A stretch of 64,000 nucleotides of DNA, taken from Feifania hominis. Lineage in GTDB: Bacteria > Bacillota > Clostridia > Oscillospirales > Feifaniaceae. How positions within the stretch are numbered: the first letter of the stretch is position 1; every line of letters starts with the position of its first letter. A model generated the notes under the pieces. It saw only the letters and a program-made list of their open reading frames with translations. It did no database searches and was not told the DNA's origin. Position numbers and translations under genes: made by a program. The stretch is from the NCBI RefSeq assembly GCF_014384765.1, contig NZ_JACRSP010000002.1:310001-374000 (forward strand). The letters are read 5' to 3'. Of this stretch, positions 33,369 to 41,674 are shown piece by piece.

Positions 33369-34485
33369 CCGGCGTCACCCTCTCTCCCTCAAGCACCCGC
33401 AGGCCGATGCGAAGCGCGCGCTGTGTGAGCGCACGCTCGCTCTCATCGGCCGCCATCGAAAGTTTTTCCATCATCTGTCTGACAAACAGCCCGCGCAGGC
33501 TGTTCTCCTGCGCAAGAGCGCCAAAATCGGCGCGTGGGCGTGTGTGGTCGCGCAGCTCCACATGGTAGAAATCGCGCAGCGAATTCTCGATTAGCTCCCG
33601 CGACAGCAGCAGCTCCCCCGGGATTTCGCCCTCGAGCACCACGCGCAGAATGTCCTCGCGCGAGCAGCTGTCAAGCGCCTCGCGCACGGCGAGCGCCGCC
33701 TGCTCGGTGGTGCGAACGTCGCAAAGGCGCACCGGTACAATCTCATAGCGCCGCCTGGCAAAGGGGACAAAGCGCAGCTCACAGCGGCCGCGCTCCACCG
33801 TGCCCTCCAAAAAGCCCTTTTCTCCGGTCTCGTCAAAGCCGCGGCCCTCGAGCGCGCCGCTGTAGGCATAGCGGACCTCTCCCGCCGTCTGTACGCCGCC
33901 AAAGCTGTGCACATGTCCGAGCGCGAGATAGGCAAGGCCGCTGTGCGCGATCTCGTCCGGCGTCATCGGGGCGTAATCGTCGGCCTTGGAGCCGGTGACG
34001 TTGCCGTGTACAACGCCGATGTGAAGCGGCGTCTCCCCCCGGGCCTGAAAGCCCGCGAGCGGCCTGTGGGACGCCGCGGCGTCAAAGCTGCCGATTCCCC
34101 ACACCGTGACGCCGAGCTCTTCAATGGGAACCCCCGTCATCTCCCGCGACGAGAAGATGTGTACGTTCTTTGGAAAGTCCGCCGCGCGGTAGACGCTGTC
34201 GCGCGTGAGAGGGTCGTGGTTTCCCGGGGCGATGAAAAAGCGCACGCGCGAAGCCCTTTCAAACGCATCGCCGAGCAGACGCACCGTGGCACCTGAGACC
34301 TGCGTCCCGTCGTCAAACAGATCTCCCGGCAGCAGCGCGATCTGCGCCCCGCTCTCGGCGGCGTAGTCAATCAGCTGCGCCGCACGCGCGCGCATCTCGC
34401 TGCGCCGCGCGCGGGCAAGCTCCGGCGGGAGTCCCACCAGAGCCGAATCCAGATGAAAATCAGCTGCCTGAATGATTCTGAGCAT
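33355..34485 (-). CDS. Metallophosphoesterase, YhaO/SbcD-like exonuclease subunit
   Basis: A 376-residue calcineurin-type nuclease. Metal motifs are visible: QAADFHLDSAL (residues 5-15), LPGDLFDDG, APGNHDP and ALGHVHSFGG. The C-terminal 110 residues form the capping region that usually contacts the ATPase. The ATG at 34485 with GGAGG upstream is preferred over the earlier in-frame start at 34572. It is coupled to the YhaN-like gene. Confidence 0.9.
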   Translation of the reverse strand: MLRIIQAADFHLDSALVGLPPELARARRSEMRARAAQLIDYAAESGAQIALLPGDLFDDGTQVSGATVRLLGDAFERASRVRFFIAPGNHDPLTRDSVYRAADFPKNVHIFSSREMTGVPIEELGVTVWGIGSFDAAASHRPLAGFQARGETPLHIGVVHGNVTGSKADDYAPMTPDEIAHSGLAYLALGHVHSFGGVQTAGEVRYAYSGALEGRGFDETGEKGFLEGTVERGRCELRFVPFARRRYEIVPVRLCDVRTTEQAALAVREALDSCSREDILRVVLEGEIPGELLLSRELIENSLRDFYHVELRDHTRPRADFGALAQENSLRGLFVRQMMEKLSMAADESERALTQRALRIGLRVLEGERVTPDEID

Positions 34486-34576
34486 ATGTCCTCCAAACTT
34501 GTGGCTTTCTTTCATCATACCATGCGCCGTGTCAAAACAAAAGTCGAACAAACGCATCGACCGATCCGTCAATCTT

Positions 34577-34686
34577 ATGGTAGAATAGCCGCAGGGCGGC
34601 TATTCTATGAAACTTAAGGCCGCGCTCCCGCCTCTTGCGAGGCAAGTCCCTGCGGGACGGCTGAAAGCATGGCCGCATTCTACCAT
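34577..34686. repeat. Hairpin-rich intergenic element
   Basis: ATGGTAGAAT (34577-34586) is repeated inverted at 34677-34686. Inside are an 11-bp perfect hairpin (34582-34592 with 34596-34606), a GCCTC/GAGGC hairpin and a GTCCC/GGGAC hairpin. A further TCCCGCC/GGCGGGA pair follows at 34717-34732. The layout resembles a REP- or MITE-like repeat, or an RNA leader for the lipoprotein gene. Its copy number elsewhere is unknown. Confidence 0.5.
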
Positions 34687-34760
34687 GATCGCTTTGCGTC
34701 TATTTTGCCTTGCTCCTCCCGCCCCGGCGGGACAACCCATCAGAAAACGAGGATATTGCT

Positions 34761-35672
34761 ATGAAACAACGCCACGCCGCTCTCCTGCTCACACTGGCTC
34801 TCCTGCTCGCACTGCTCGCGGGCTGTTCGTCGCCCGCACAGTCCGACGAGCCGCAGCCGCCCGCCGATCCCGCCGGCTCCACGGAAGAACCGGTGCAGCC
34901 TCTTGAGACGCGCGAGCCGCTCGATCCCGATGTGCGCCTGAAAATTGAGATGCAGCTCTCAACGTCCCTGCCCAACTGCGAGGTCGTGTTCTACGCGGGC
35001 GAGGGGGATCTCTTTGTCGTGCGCCGCGATGGCAAGGACGGGCTTGTCAACCAAAACGGAGATGTCATTGCGCCGGCCGAGTACGATGGCATCAACGGCT
35101 TTCACGACGGTCTCACCGCCGCGTCAAAGGATGGGCTCTGGGGCTATCTCGACTATGCCGGACGCACTGTCATCCCCTTTGAATATGAGAACGCCGCCTA
35201 CTTCAGCGAGGGACTGGCCGCGGTGGCCAAAGACGGAAAAATCGGCTTTATCGATCGAACCGGCGCCTTTGTGATCGAACCGAAATTTCCCTACAGCGGC
35301 GTGCTCACCGCCTTTGAAGACGGCCTTGCCCTCATACAAAACGAGTCGCGTACCCGCTACGCTTTCTGCGACAGGAGCGGCGAACTTCTGTGTGACTATG
35401 TCTATGAGATGGAGGAGTACACCTTCGGCTTTGACAACGGCTATGCCATTGTTCTGCGGGACGGGCGTTACGGCGCCCTCGACACCAGCTGCCGCGAAGT
35501 GATCGAACCCCTCTACACCGGACTTTTCGGACCGGATGAAAATGGTCTGTTCTCCGCCCAGAGAGACGGCAAATGCGGCGCGCTGAACACCGCCGGCGAA
35601 GTGGTGATTCCCTTTGCCTACAACGACTTCTACGAGCTCGATCGGGCCATCGCGGCGCAGAGAGAAAAATAG
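34761..35672 (+). CDS. WG-repeat lipoprotein
   Basis: A 303-residue lipoprotein: the lipobox LLAGC puts the lipidated Cys at residue 22, then an acidic, Pro-rich linker to about 55. The body is about six WG/KWG beta repeats (KDGLWGYLDYAGRTVIPFEYE is the clearest; others are degenerate). WG proteins are surface or periplasmic beta-propeller-like binding proteins of unknown ligand. The ATG at 34761 has GAGG upstream. It is alone between divergent and convergent neighbours. Confidence 0.85.
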   Translation: MKQRHAALLLTLALLLALLAGCSSPAQSDEPQPPADPAGSTEEPVQPLETREPLDPDVRLKIEMQLSTSLPNCEVVFYAGEGDLFVVRRDGKDGLVNQNGDVIAPAEYDGINGFHDGLTAASKDGLWGYLDYAGRTVIPFEYENAAYFSEGLAAVAKDGKIGFIDRTGAFVIEPKFPYSGVLTAFEDGLALIQNESRTRYAFCDRSGELLCDYVYEMEEYTFGFDNGYAIVLRDGRYGALDTSCREVIEPLYTGLFGPDENGLFSAQRDGKCGALNTAGEVVIPFAYNDFYELDRAIAAQREK

Positions 35673-35679
35673 ATGCCGC

Positions 35680-36384
35680 TCACAGCGCGGGCAGGCTCTC
35701 GAGATAGGCGGCGCAGTCCGCAAAGCTGCCGTGCCGGTAGTCCTCCGGCTTCCCGCTGCCGCCGAGGCAGTCGGTGACCAGATAGAAATCCATACCGAGC
35801 TCTACGACGCAGCCGTCCTCCCCGGTGTCGTTGCCCACCATCAGGCAGTCCTGCGGCGCAGCACCGAGAGCGGCGAGCACCTCGCGGTAATAGCCCGGAT
35901 TCGGCTTGCAGAAGTGCGAGCTCTCATAGCTTGTGACGAGCGAGAAATCCTCCGGTGTGAGCCCCAGCCAGGACAGCCGCGTACGCACGCCCACAAGCGG
36001 AAAGAGAGGATTTGTCGCAAGCGCCACCCGGTATCCCTTTTCCCGCACAGCGCGCACGGTGCGCGCCGCGAGGGGATTCTCGCCTGTGAAAGCGCGCGCC
36101 CGGTGAAACTCCTGCCCATAAAAGTGCTCAAACTCCTCCTTGAGCGGCAGAACCCGCTCCCCCAGAATGCCCGCGAACGTCTGCCAGAAGCGGGTCTCAT
36201 TGGTCTCAGCGCCGTCGTTTTTGACCATGGCCGCCGTGCCCGCCCAGACCGCGTCGACCAGAGGCCCCGCCTCAAGGCCAAAGGGGGCGCACTTCGCGGC
36301 GAGCTCTTTGAAGTAGCCCTTTGTAAATACGTCCTGGTCCATGGGCAGCAGCGTGCCGTCCAGATCAAATAAGATCGTGTTCAT
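35680..36384 (-). CDS. HAD-superfamily hydrolase
   Basis: A 234-residue phosphatase of the HAD fold. Motif I FDLDGTLL gives Asp7 and Asp9; motif II is ATNP, motif III Lys is in CKPNPGYY, and motif IV is GNDTGED. A helical cap lies at about residues 15-85. The substrate is not predictable. It overlaps the MarR gene by four bases, so the regulator and enzyme are made together. No terminator is visible in the seven bases to the convergent WG gene. Confidence 0.88.
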   Translation of the reverse strand: MNTILFDLDGTLLPMDQDVFTKGYFKELAAKCAPFGLEAGPLVDAVWAGTAAMVKNDGAETNETRFWQTFAGILGERVLPLKEEFEHFYGQEFHRARAFTGENPLAARTVRAVREKGYRVALATNPLFPLVGVRTRLSWLGLTPEDFSLVTSYESSHFCKPNPGYYREVLAALGAAPQDCLMVGNDTGEDGCVVELGMDFYLVTDCLGGSGKPEDYRHGSFADCAAYLESLPAL

Positions 36385-36830
36385 GTGTTCTCTCCTCCGC
36401 TTTGTTCCGGCTCGTCCATCAGAGCGATGATGCGCCGGATCATTTCGTCAAGCCGCTCTATTTCCTCCTCGGAAAAGCTTTCGTGAATCCGGCTCATCAG
36501 CCGGGCATTGTCGCGGTCTCTGAGACCGTAGTAGTCGAGAAATTTCGCCGTGACCAGCAGACGGTTCTCCCTGCGGTCGTTGCCGTCGATGCGCTCGACG
36601 TAGCCCTTTTCCACCAGACAGTTGATTTTGTAGAGGGCGTTTGGCACTGAGATCTTCAAGTACCGCGCAAACTGACTCACCGTTGGCCCGCCGAGCAGGT
36701 GGATGATCTCGACACAGAAGCACTCGGTCGCGCTCAGACTCCCCTCACGCGGGCCGATTTTCTCCACCATTCGCTTGTAGTAATTGGCGCGGAATTTCAG
36801 ATACAACAGCTCGAAATCCTGTTCCAGCAC
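36381..36830 (-). CDS. MarR-family transcriptional regulator
   Basis: A 149-residue winged-helix protein. The recognition region is about residues 45-95 (LSATECFCVEIIHLLG, then VSQFARYLKISVPNALYKIN, and the wing YVERIDGNDRRENRLL). Terminal helices form the dimer. A dyad overlaps its own -10, so it may repress itself and the HAD gene. The effector is unknown. Confidence 0.9.
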   Translation of the reverse strand: MLEQDFELLYLKFRANYYKRMVEKIGPREGSLSATECFCVEIIHLLGGPTVSQFARYLKISVPNALYKINCLVEKGYVERIDGNDRRENRLLVTAKFLDYYGLRDRDNARLMSRIHESFSEEEIERLDEMIRRIIALMDEPEQSGGENT

Positions 36831-37022
36831 GCCGGTCCCTCCACTTAAAAAATTTTATATAAGATATTTTATCTGTTTTTCCCCCTTTGTCAAGCTGGGA
36901 AGTTGATTGCCGGTAGTACATTCTTCCGGCAAATTTTCGCCGGACGATGCATCGTGCGTTCCATTCAGCCTTCAAATGGTCGTGATTCACCGGTCGGCAT
37001 TGACGTCAGCAACGATGTGTGC
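36831..37022. other. Upstream region of the marR gene, no gene seen
   Basis: The minus strand has TTGACA (36888-36893), a 16-bp spacer and TAAAAT (36866-36871). The dyad AGATA-TTT-TATCT (36862-36874) overlaps the -10 and is a candidate MarR operator. Further right are a TTGCCGG/CCGGCAA hairpin (36907-36932) and nothing else I can interpret. Confidence 0.5.
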
Positions 37023-37057
37023 AAAAAATGCGCCGCCCAGAGGGCGGCGCATTTTTT
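37023..37057 (-). terminator. Terminator of the ECF S-component gene
   Basis: A perfect 16-bp stem (37023-37038 with 37042-37057) with a three-base loop and A/T runs on both sides, so it could work in either direction. Confidence 0.9.
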
Positions 37058-37144
37058 CTCTTTATTATAACGAGAGACAAGTTTCATAAATTACAACATC
37101 TGCCGGGAACACACTTCATCATGTGTATCATGTTATAGCCCTTT

Positions 37145-37711
37145 TTATCCCTCGAGCTTCCGGTAGACACCGGCTCTCTCGAGCAGCGGCCGCAGCGCCG
37201 GCGTGATCAGCACGGCGGCGATCACCGCAATCGCGGCGTTGACGCCGGAGGTGATCATCTTGGTCGTGTTCGCAAGCAGCGCCGCCTGGAAATTGCTGCC
37301 TGACAGCACCAAAACCAGCACATTCTTGCCGATGTGGAGTACGAAGTAAGTCAGCGCACCCGCTGCAGCCGCACCGCAGTTGAGCGCAAAATTCTTGCCG
37401 CGCTGCCCGCGCAGATGCGAGACGAGGCCGCAGACAAAACCCATCATAAAAAAGTTGATAAACGTGATGTAGAACTCTGCCGCATAGGCCGGGTGGCACA
37501 GGTCAAAGAGCGCTGAGCCAATGCCCGCGGCGAGTCCGCCGGTGACGCCGCCGAAGAGAAGTCCCGTCGTCAGGCAGATGATGTTGCCGATTTTGAGCAT
37601 GGTGGGACCGGTCGGCGTCGGAATCTCAATTTTCAAAAACATGGTCACAACAAAGATCATGGCCGCCATCAGCCCCGTGACCACCATTCGATAGAGCACT
37701 TTCTGGTTCAC
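37145..37711 (-). CDS. ECF transporter S component
   Basis: A 188-residue membrane protein with about six TM helices and the AxxxA-like motif in the first helix (LMAAMIFVVTM) that binds the T component. It provides substrate capture for a vitamin uptake system that shares EcfA/EcfT made elsewhere. TPTGPTMLKIGN and LFGGVTGGLAAGIGSALFDL fit the riboflavin/pantothenate-type S group, but the vitamin cannot be assigned. No riboswitch is evident upstream. Confidence 0.83.
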   Translation of the reverse strand: MNQKVLYRMVVTGLMAAMIFVVTMFLKIEIPTPTGPTMLKIGNIICLTTGLLFGGVTGGLAAGIGSALFDLCHPAYAAEFYITFINFFMMGFVCGLVSHLRGQRGKNFALNCGAAAAGALTYFVLHIGKNVLVLVLSGSNFQAALLANTTKMITSGVNAAIAVIAAVLITPALRPLLERAGVYRKLEG

Positions 37712-37811
37712 TGCAATTCCCCCTTTTCTGTTGGCTCTATCTTAGCAAAAATCTGTACCCTGTTAAATAGTCAGTTTTAGTATTTTTTATGGTATCAGAT
37801 TGGCGTAAGAA

Positions 37812-37836
37812 AAGTCCCCGGCCGCACCGGGGACTT
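37812..37836 (-). terminator. Terminator after the solute-binding lipoprotein gene
   Basis: A perfect 10-bp stem (AAGTCCCCGG with CCGGGGACTT) around CCGCA; a short T-stretch follows leftward. Confidence 0.7.
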
Positions 37837-37838
37837 AC

Positions 37839-39365
37839 TCATTTGCAGTAGGCCCAGAGCCCATAGTAGGGATCGCCCGGCCGCGGCGTTGGCGACGAGG
37901 CGAAGTTGCCTGAGGAGAGGAGCATATCGTTGCCAAAGTAGAGCGGGATGACCGGCATTTTCTCACTGAGCAGCGCCGCGAGCGCCTGTGCGCTCTCGGG
38001 GGACGCCTGCGCCTTGAGTGCCGCGAGCGCCTCGTCCACTGCCACGTCGGAGAAGCCGCCGTAGTTGAGCGCTCCTCCCGAGCCGATGAGCGCCGAGAGA
38101 TCCATATCGGGCAGCAGCTTGATCTCCCCGACGTAGAGATCAAAGTCGCCCCGGCGCACGGCCGTGAGATAGTCGCTCTCACTCAGAGCATTCACTACGG
38201 CGTCAATGCCGACGCGTTTGAGATCGCGCGCGAGCAGTTTTGCCGCCGACGTCTTCTCACTCGACTTCTGGTTGACACAAATGGTCAGCTGCAGCGGCTT
38301 GCCGTCGCGCAGGCGCAGGCCGGCCTCGTCGCTCTGCTCAAAGCCGGCCTCATCGAGAAGCTCCGCCGCGCTGCGCAGCTCATAGCCCTCCACGGCGCCG
38401 TCGAGCAGATACCAGCTCGGGTGCAGCGCCGACACAGTGGCACTCCCCGCCTTGTCGATGATGGCGTCGATCATGGCGCTGCGATCGGCCGCCGCCGACA
38501 CCGCCAGACGCAAAAGCGGCTGCGCGAGCGCTCTGTTCTTCCCCACATTGACCCCGAGGTAGAAGAGCCTCGTGCTGTCGTAACTGACGGCGTTCTGCGT
38601 GCCGTGGATGACGAGTTTTCCCCCGTCGTCCTGGTCCATGCTGACAAAGTCGACTTCGCCGCTCTCAAAGAGCTCGACTACCTGTTCGTCGCTCGAGACA
38701 TCGCGCAGAATCACCTCGCGCACAGCGGTCTGCGTTCCGGCCGCCGGGAGCAGACGTGATGTATCGCCTCCGTCGTAGGCAAACGCCCCCGTGCCGATCA
38801 GCGGCTCGCTGACCGGGTCCTTGACAATGGGAATGTTCAAAAGGGACAAAAAGAGACTGTTCGGCCGGCTGAGAGTGATCAAAACGGTTTCGGCGTCCTG
38901 CGCCGTGACCGACTGCACCTCGCGAAGACGGCTGTAGTAATTCCCCGTCGCATCGGCTCTCGCCGCGTTCAGCGTCTGCGCCACATGCTGCGCGGTGAGC
39001 GGCGTGCCATCGTGGAAGAGCACGTCGCCGCGCAGCGTAATGCGCCAGACATTGCCCTCGGCTGACGCGCTCTGCGCCAGCACAGGCACCGGCTCGAAGT
39101 TCTCGTCCAGCGCGTAGAGACCTTCGTAGATCAGGCCTGCGAGTGCAAAATTGATGCGGCTTTTGGTCGTGAGCGGGTTCAGATCTCCGTCCGCCACACG
39201 GCAGAGCGTCACGCTGCCGGCAAAGGGCTGCGCATCGGGTTCGGTCGGTTCCGTGACCGTGCCCGGATCGACCGGTGCGATGGTCGGCTCGCTCTCCTGC
39301 GCACAACCGCAGAAGAGAGCCGCCAGAAGCGCTGCGCAAATGAGCACCGCCGAAAATCTTCTCAT
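37839..39365 (-). CDS. Peptide-type (SBP_bac_5) solute-binding lipoprotein
   Basis: A 508-residue family 5 binding protein, the type used by oligopeptide, dipeptide and nickel importers. The lipidated Cys is near residue 21 (LFCGC), followed by a Thr/Glu/Pro linker. The family entry block (VADGDLNPL, LIYEGLYALDENFEPVPVLA) and FHDGTPLTAQHV are present. No permease or ATPase is nearby, so it must work with a distant transporter. It overlaps pgeF by four bases (ATGA), which suggests a muropeptide or cell-wall peptide ligand (inference). Confidence 0.88.
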   Translation of the reverse strand: MRRFSAVLICAALLAALFCGCAQESEPTIAPVDPGTVTEPTEPDAQPFAGSVTLCRVADGDLNPLTTKSRINFALAGLIYEGLYALDENFEPVPVLAQSASAEGNVWRITLRGDVLFHDGTPLTAQHVAQTLNAARADATGNYYSRLREVQSVTAQDAETVLITLSRPNSLFLSLLNIPIVKDPVSEPLIGTGAFAYDGGDTSRLLPAAGTQTAVREVILRDVSSDEQVVELFESGEVDFVSMDQDDGGKLVIHGTQNAVSYDSTRLFYLGVNVGKNRALAQPLLRLAVSAAADRSAMIDAIIDKAGSATVSALHPSWYLLDGAVEGYELRSAAELLDEAGFEQSDEAGLRLRDGKPLQLTICVNQKSSEKTSAAKLLARDLKRVGIDAVVNALSESDYLTAVRRGDFDLYVGEIKLLPDMDLSALIGSGGALNYGGFSDVAVDEALAALKAQASPESAQALAALLSEKMPVIPLYFGNDMLLSSGNFASSPTPRPGDPYYGLWAYCK

Positions 39366-40210
39366 TTTGCCTCCCCCTCTTCCCGCAGGCAGATCAGGGC
39401 GATCTGGTTTCCGCGGCGCTCGCCCATGCGCCGGTGAGAGAAGTAGAGCTGGGACATGTGGGCGGTGCAGTCGGTGGATGCGGCGATGTTCTGCTCACAC
39501 AGGCCGGCCGCGAGGAGCGTCAGCACATTGGCAAGCTTCAAATCCACATGGGGGCGCCCGTCAACATGGCTGAAGATCAGCTCCCTCTCGCCGGGTTCAA
39601 AGGTCTCCTCAAATGCCTCACAGACCTCTTCGCCGACCTCGTAGCAGCCGGCGCAGACCGCAGGGCCCACCGCCGCGAGCAGATCGGCCGGATCGGTTCT
39701 GTAGAGCTCGCTCATTTTTGCAACGGCGGTACGCGCGTTGCGAATGGACGCGCCGCGCCAGCCGGCATGGACGTTTGCGACCGCCCGGTGAACCGGATCG
39801 AACAGGAGCACCGGCACGCAGTCGGCGTAGAAAGTCGTCAGCGCCACACCGGGCAAATTGGTCATGAGAATGTCAGCGCGGTCGGGCGGCGTCTGTGGAC
39901 TCGGCCCGAGGCACTGCGCCCTGTCCGTCACCACGACGATGTTATCCGAGTGAACCTGCCAGGCGCGGATGAGCCCCTGCTGCGGCGCGCCGAGCGCACG
40001 GCAGAAGCGCGCGTAGTTCTCGCGCACGCACTGCTCGTCGTCCCCGCTTGAAAACGAGAAATTCAGCCCCTGCCAACAGCCGCCGCTCACGCCGCCGACC
40101 CGGGTTGCAAAGCCGGCCGCGAGATCCTCCCGCTCCAGCTGAGCCGATGTGGTATAGAGTACGCCGTCGCGGTCTCTTCGCACCAGCGCGGCGACATTCG
40201 GTCTGTGCAT
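39362..40210 (-). CDS. pgeF: Peptidoglycan editing factor PgeF / YfiH (multicopper polyphenol oxidase fold)
   Basis: A 282-residue YfiH-family protein. The zinc/copper triad is visible: His in WQVHSDN, Cys in ADCVPVLLFDP and His in VHAGWRG. E. coli PgeF removes wrongly incorporated L-Ser muropeptides; related proteins act on purine nucleosides. The ATG at 40210 is chosen over an upstream start at 40270 because the extension is not conserved-looking; the GGGAG upstream is at a rather long spacing, so the start is uncertain. Confidence 0.88.
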   Translation of the reverse strand: MHRPNVAALVRRDRDGVLYTTSAQLEREDLAAGFATRVGGVSGGCWQGLNFSFSSGDDEQCVRENYARFCRALGAPQQGLIRAWQVHSDNIVVVTDRAQCLGPSPQTPPDRADILMTNLPGVALTTFYADCVPVLLFDPVHRAVANVHAGWRGASIRNARTAVAKMSELYRTDPADLLAAVGPAVCAGCYEVGEEVCEAFEETFEPGERELIFSHVDGRPHVDLKLANVLTLLAAGLCEQNIAASTDCTAHMSQLYFSHRRMGERRGNQIALICLREEGEAK

Positions 40211-40329
40211 TGGTATTCCAACTCCCAAAGGCGCAAAGCGCCTGTCAATTCTGTTTTCATGATAACACACGGGCCCTGTATCCGCAAAAGAAAAAGATTG
40301 AATTTTCTGTAAACATTGGGGCGAAAAAA

Positions 40330-40351
40330 GCCCCGGGCAGATGCCCGGGGC
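40330..40351 (-). terminator. Terminator of spoVS
   Basis: GCCCCGGGC and GCCCGGGGC around AGAT, followed leftward by six T. Confidence 0.88.
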
Positions 40352-40364
40352 GGTTTGACTGCCG

Positions 40365-40625
40365 TTATCTCGGTTCCACGATCAGCTTGATGGCCGTACG
40401 CTCCTCTCCATCGATGTTGATCTCGGTGAATGCGGGAATGCAGATCAGGTTGATGCCCGACGGAGCGAGAAAGCCCCGCGCAATGGCGATCGCCTTGACC
40501 GCCTGGTTGATTGCGCCCGCCCCGATGGCCTGAACCTCGGCGACGCCGCGCTCACGAATGACGCCCGCAAGTGCGCCCGCTACGGAATTGGGACTCGATT
40601 TTGATGAAACTTTCAGAATTTCCAC
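40365..40625 (-). CDS. spoVS: Stage V sporulation protein S
   Basis: An 86-residue Alba-like protein, nearly invariant among spore formers: MEILKVSSKSSPNSVAGALAG at the start, IGAGAINQAVKAIAIARGF in the middle and IKLIVEP at the end. It is needed for late sporulation and coat assembly in Bacillus. It follows ymdB at about 190 bases, the order rny-ymdB-spoVS known from Bacillus. Confidence 0.97.
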   Translation of the reverse strand: MEILKVSSKSSPNSVAGALAGVIRERGVAEVQAIGAGAINQAVKAIAIARGFLAPSGINLICIPAFTEINIDGEERTAIKLIVEPR

Positions 40626-40814
40626 AGTGATTCCTCCTTACAATGACTCGATCGTTTCCCATCTTATTGGTCTGCGATTGCAAAATCCATTCCTTAGAAG
40701 TCAATCCGCGTCAAAGTCTCATTCGTTTCATCCAATATACATGATTTTATCCCCGCTTACAAGCGTCTTTTCGTTATTTTAACCATTTTCACAGTTTTGC
40801 CATACAAATTTTGT

Positions 40815-41591
40815 CTATTTTAGAATATGAAACCGCTCGATGGCGCTCGCGAGCCCCGTTTTTTCGTCGGCTGTGATGATGGCAGCGTCCATCTGAATCG
40901 GCCCGTCGGCCTGCTCAAAGCGAACCGGCGTACGGTCGAGGAACTTTTTGATCACCGCTTTTTTGTCGACGCCGAGCACCGAGTCGCGCGGGCCCGTCAT
41001 GCCGAGATCGGTCAAAAAGGCCGTGCCGCCGCTGAGCACCCGTTCGTCGGCGGTGGCGACGTGGGTGTGTGTTCCGACAAGCGCGGTGATTCTGCCGTCG
41101 AGATATTCCGCGAGCGCTCTCTTCTCGCTGGTCGCCTCGGCGTGAAAGTCGACGAGCACGACATTCGCGTCGCCGCGCTTCTCCTCGAGCAGCCGCTGCG
41201 CCGTCTCAAAGGGATTCTCCAGGCTCTCCATGTAGACCGTGCCCTGGAGATTGATCACCATGACCGTGCCTTTCGGCGTGCGCACATGGCAGTAGCCCCT
41301 GCCCGGGTTCTGCGGCGGGTAGTTGTGAGGCCGCAGCAGACACTCGCTGTCGTCGAGCATCTCATAGAGCTGCCGCCGGTTCCAGATGTGGTTGCCCGAT
41401 GTGATCACATCGACCCCTGCGGCAAACAGGTCCTGCGCATCGGCCGGCAGCAGACCGTTCCCGATGGAGGCGTTTTCGCCGTTGGCTACGACAAGGTCTA
41501 TGCCGTGCAGCTTTCGAATATTCCACAAGTGCGACGCGAGAAATTCCACCGAGCGGCGGCCCACCACGTCGCCAATCATCATGATAACCAT
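40815..41591 (-). CDS. ymdB: YmdB/TIGR00282-family metallophosphoesterase
   Basis: A 258-residue phosphodiesterase. Metal-site motifs are MIGDVVGRRS, NGENASIGNG, SGNHIWNRR, VDFHAEATSEK and GTHTHVATAD. In Bacillus YmdB hydrolyses cyclic nucleotides and steers biofilm versus motility. GGAGGAG precedes the ATG at 41591. The gene follows rny behind a terminator-like hairpin. Confidence 0.95.
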   Translation of the reverse strand: MVIMMIGDVVGRRSVEFLASHLWNIRKLHGIDLVVANGENASIGNGLLPADAQDLFAAGVDVITSGNHIWNRRQLYEMLDDSECLLRPHNYPPQNPGRGYCHVRTPKGTVMVINLQGTVYMESLENPFETAQRLLEEKRGDANVVLVDFHAEATSEKRALAEYLDGRITALVGTHTHVATADERVLSGGTAFLTDLGMTGPRDSVLGVDKKAVIKKFLDRTPVRFEQADGPIQMDAAIITADEKTGLASAIERFHILK

Positions 41592-41641
41592 CTGACTCCT
41601 CCGATTCGTCGCCGGTTTCCCGGCGGTACTTCCGGCAAAAA

Positions 41642-41667
41642 ACAGGAGAGGCGAGCGCCTCTCCTGT
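41642..41667 (-). terminator. Hairpin terminator after rny
   Basis: A perfect 11-bp stem (41642-41652 with 41657-41667) around GAGC, followed leftward by TTTTTT. It may partly reduce ymdB expression from the rny promoter. Confidence 0.85.
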
Positions 41668-41674
41668 CTCTTTC

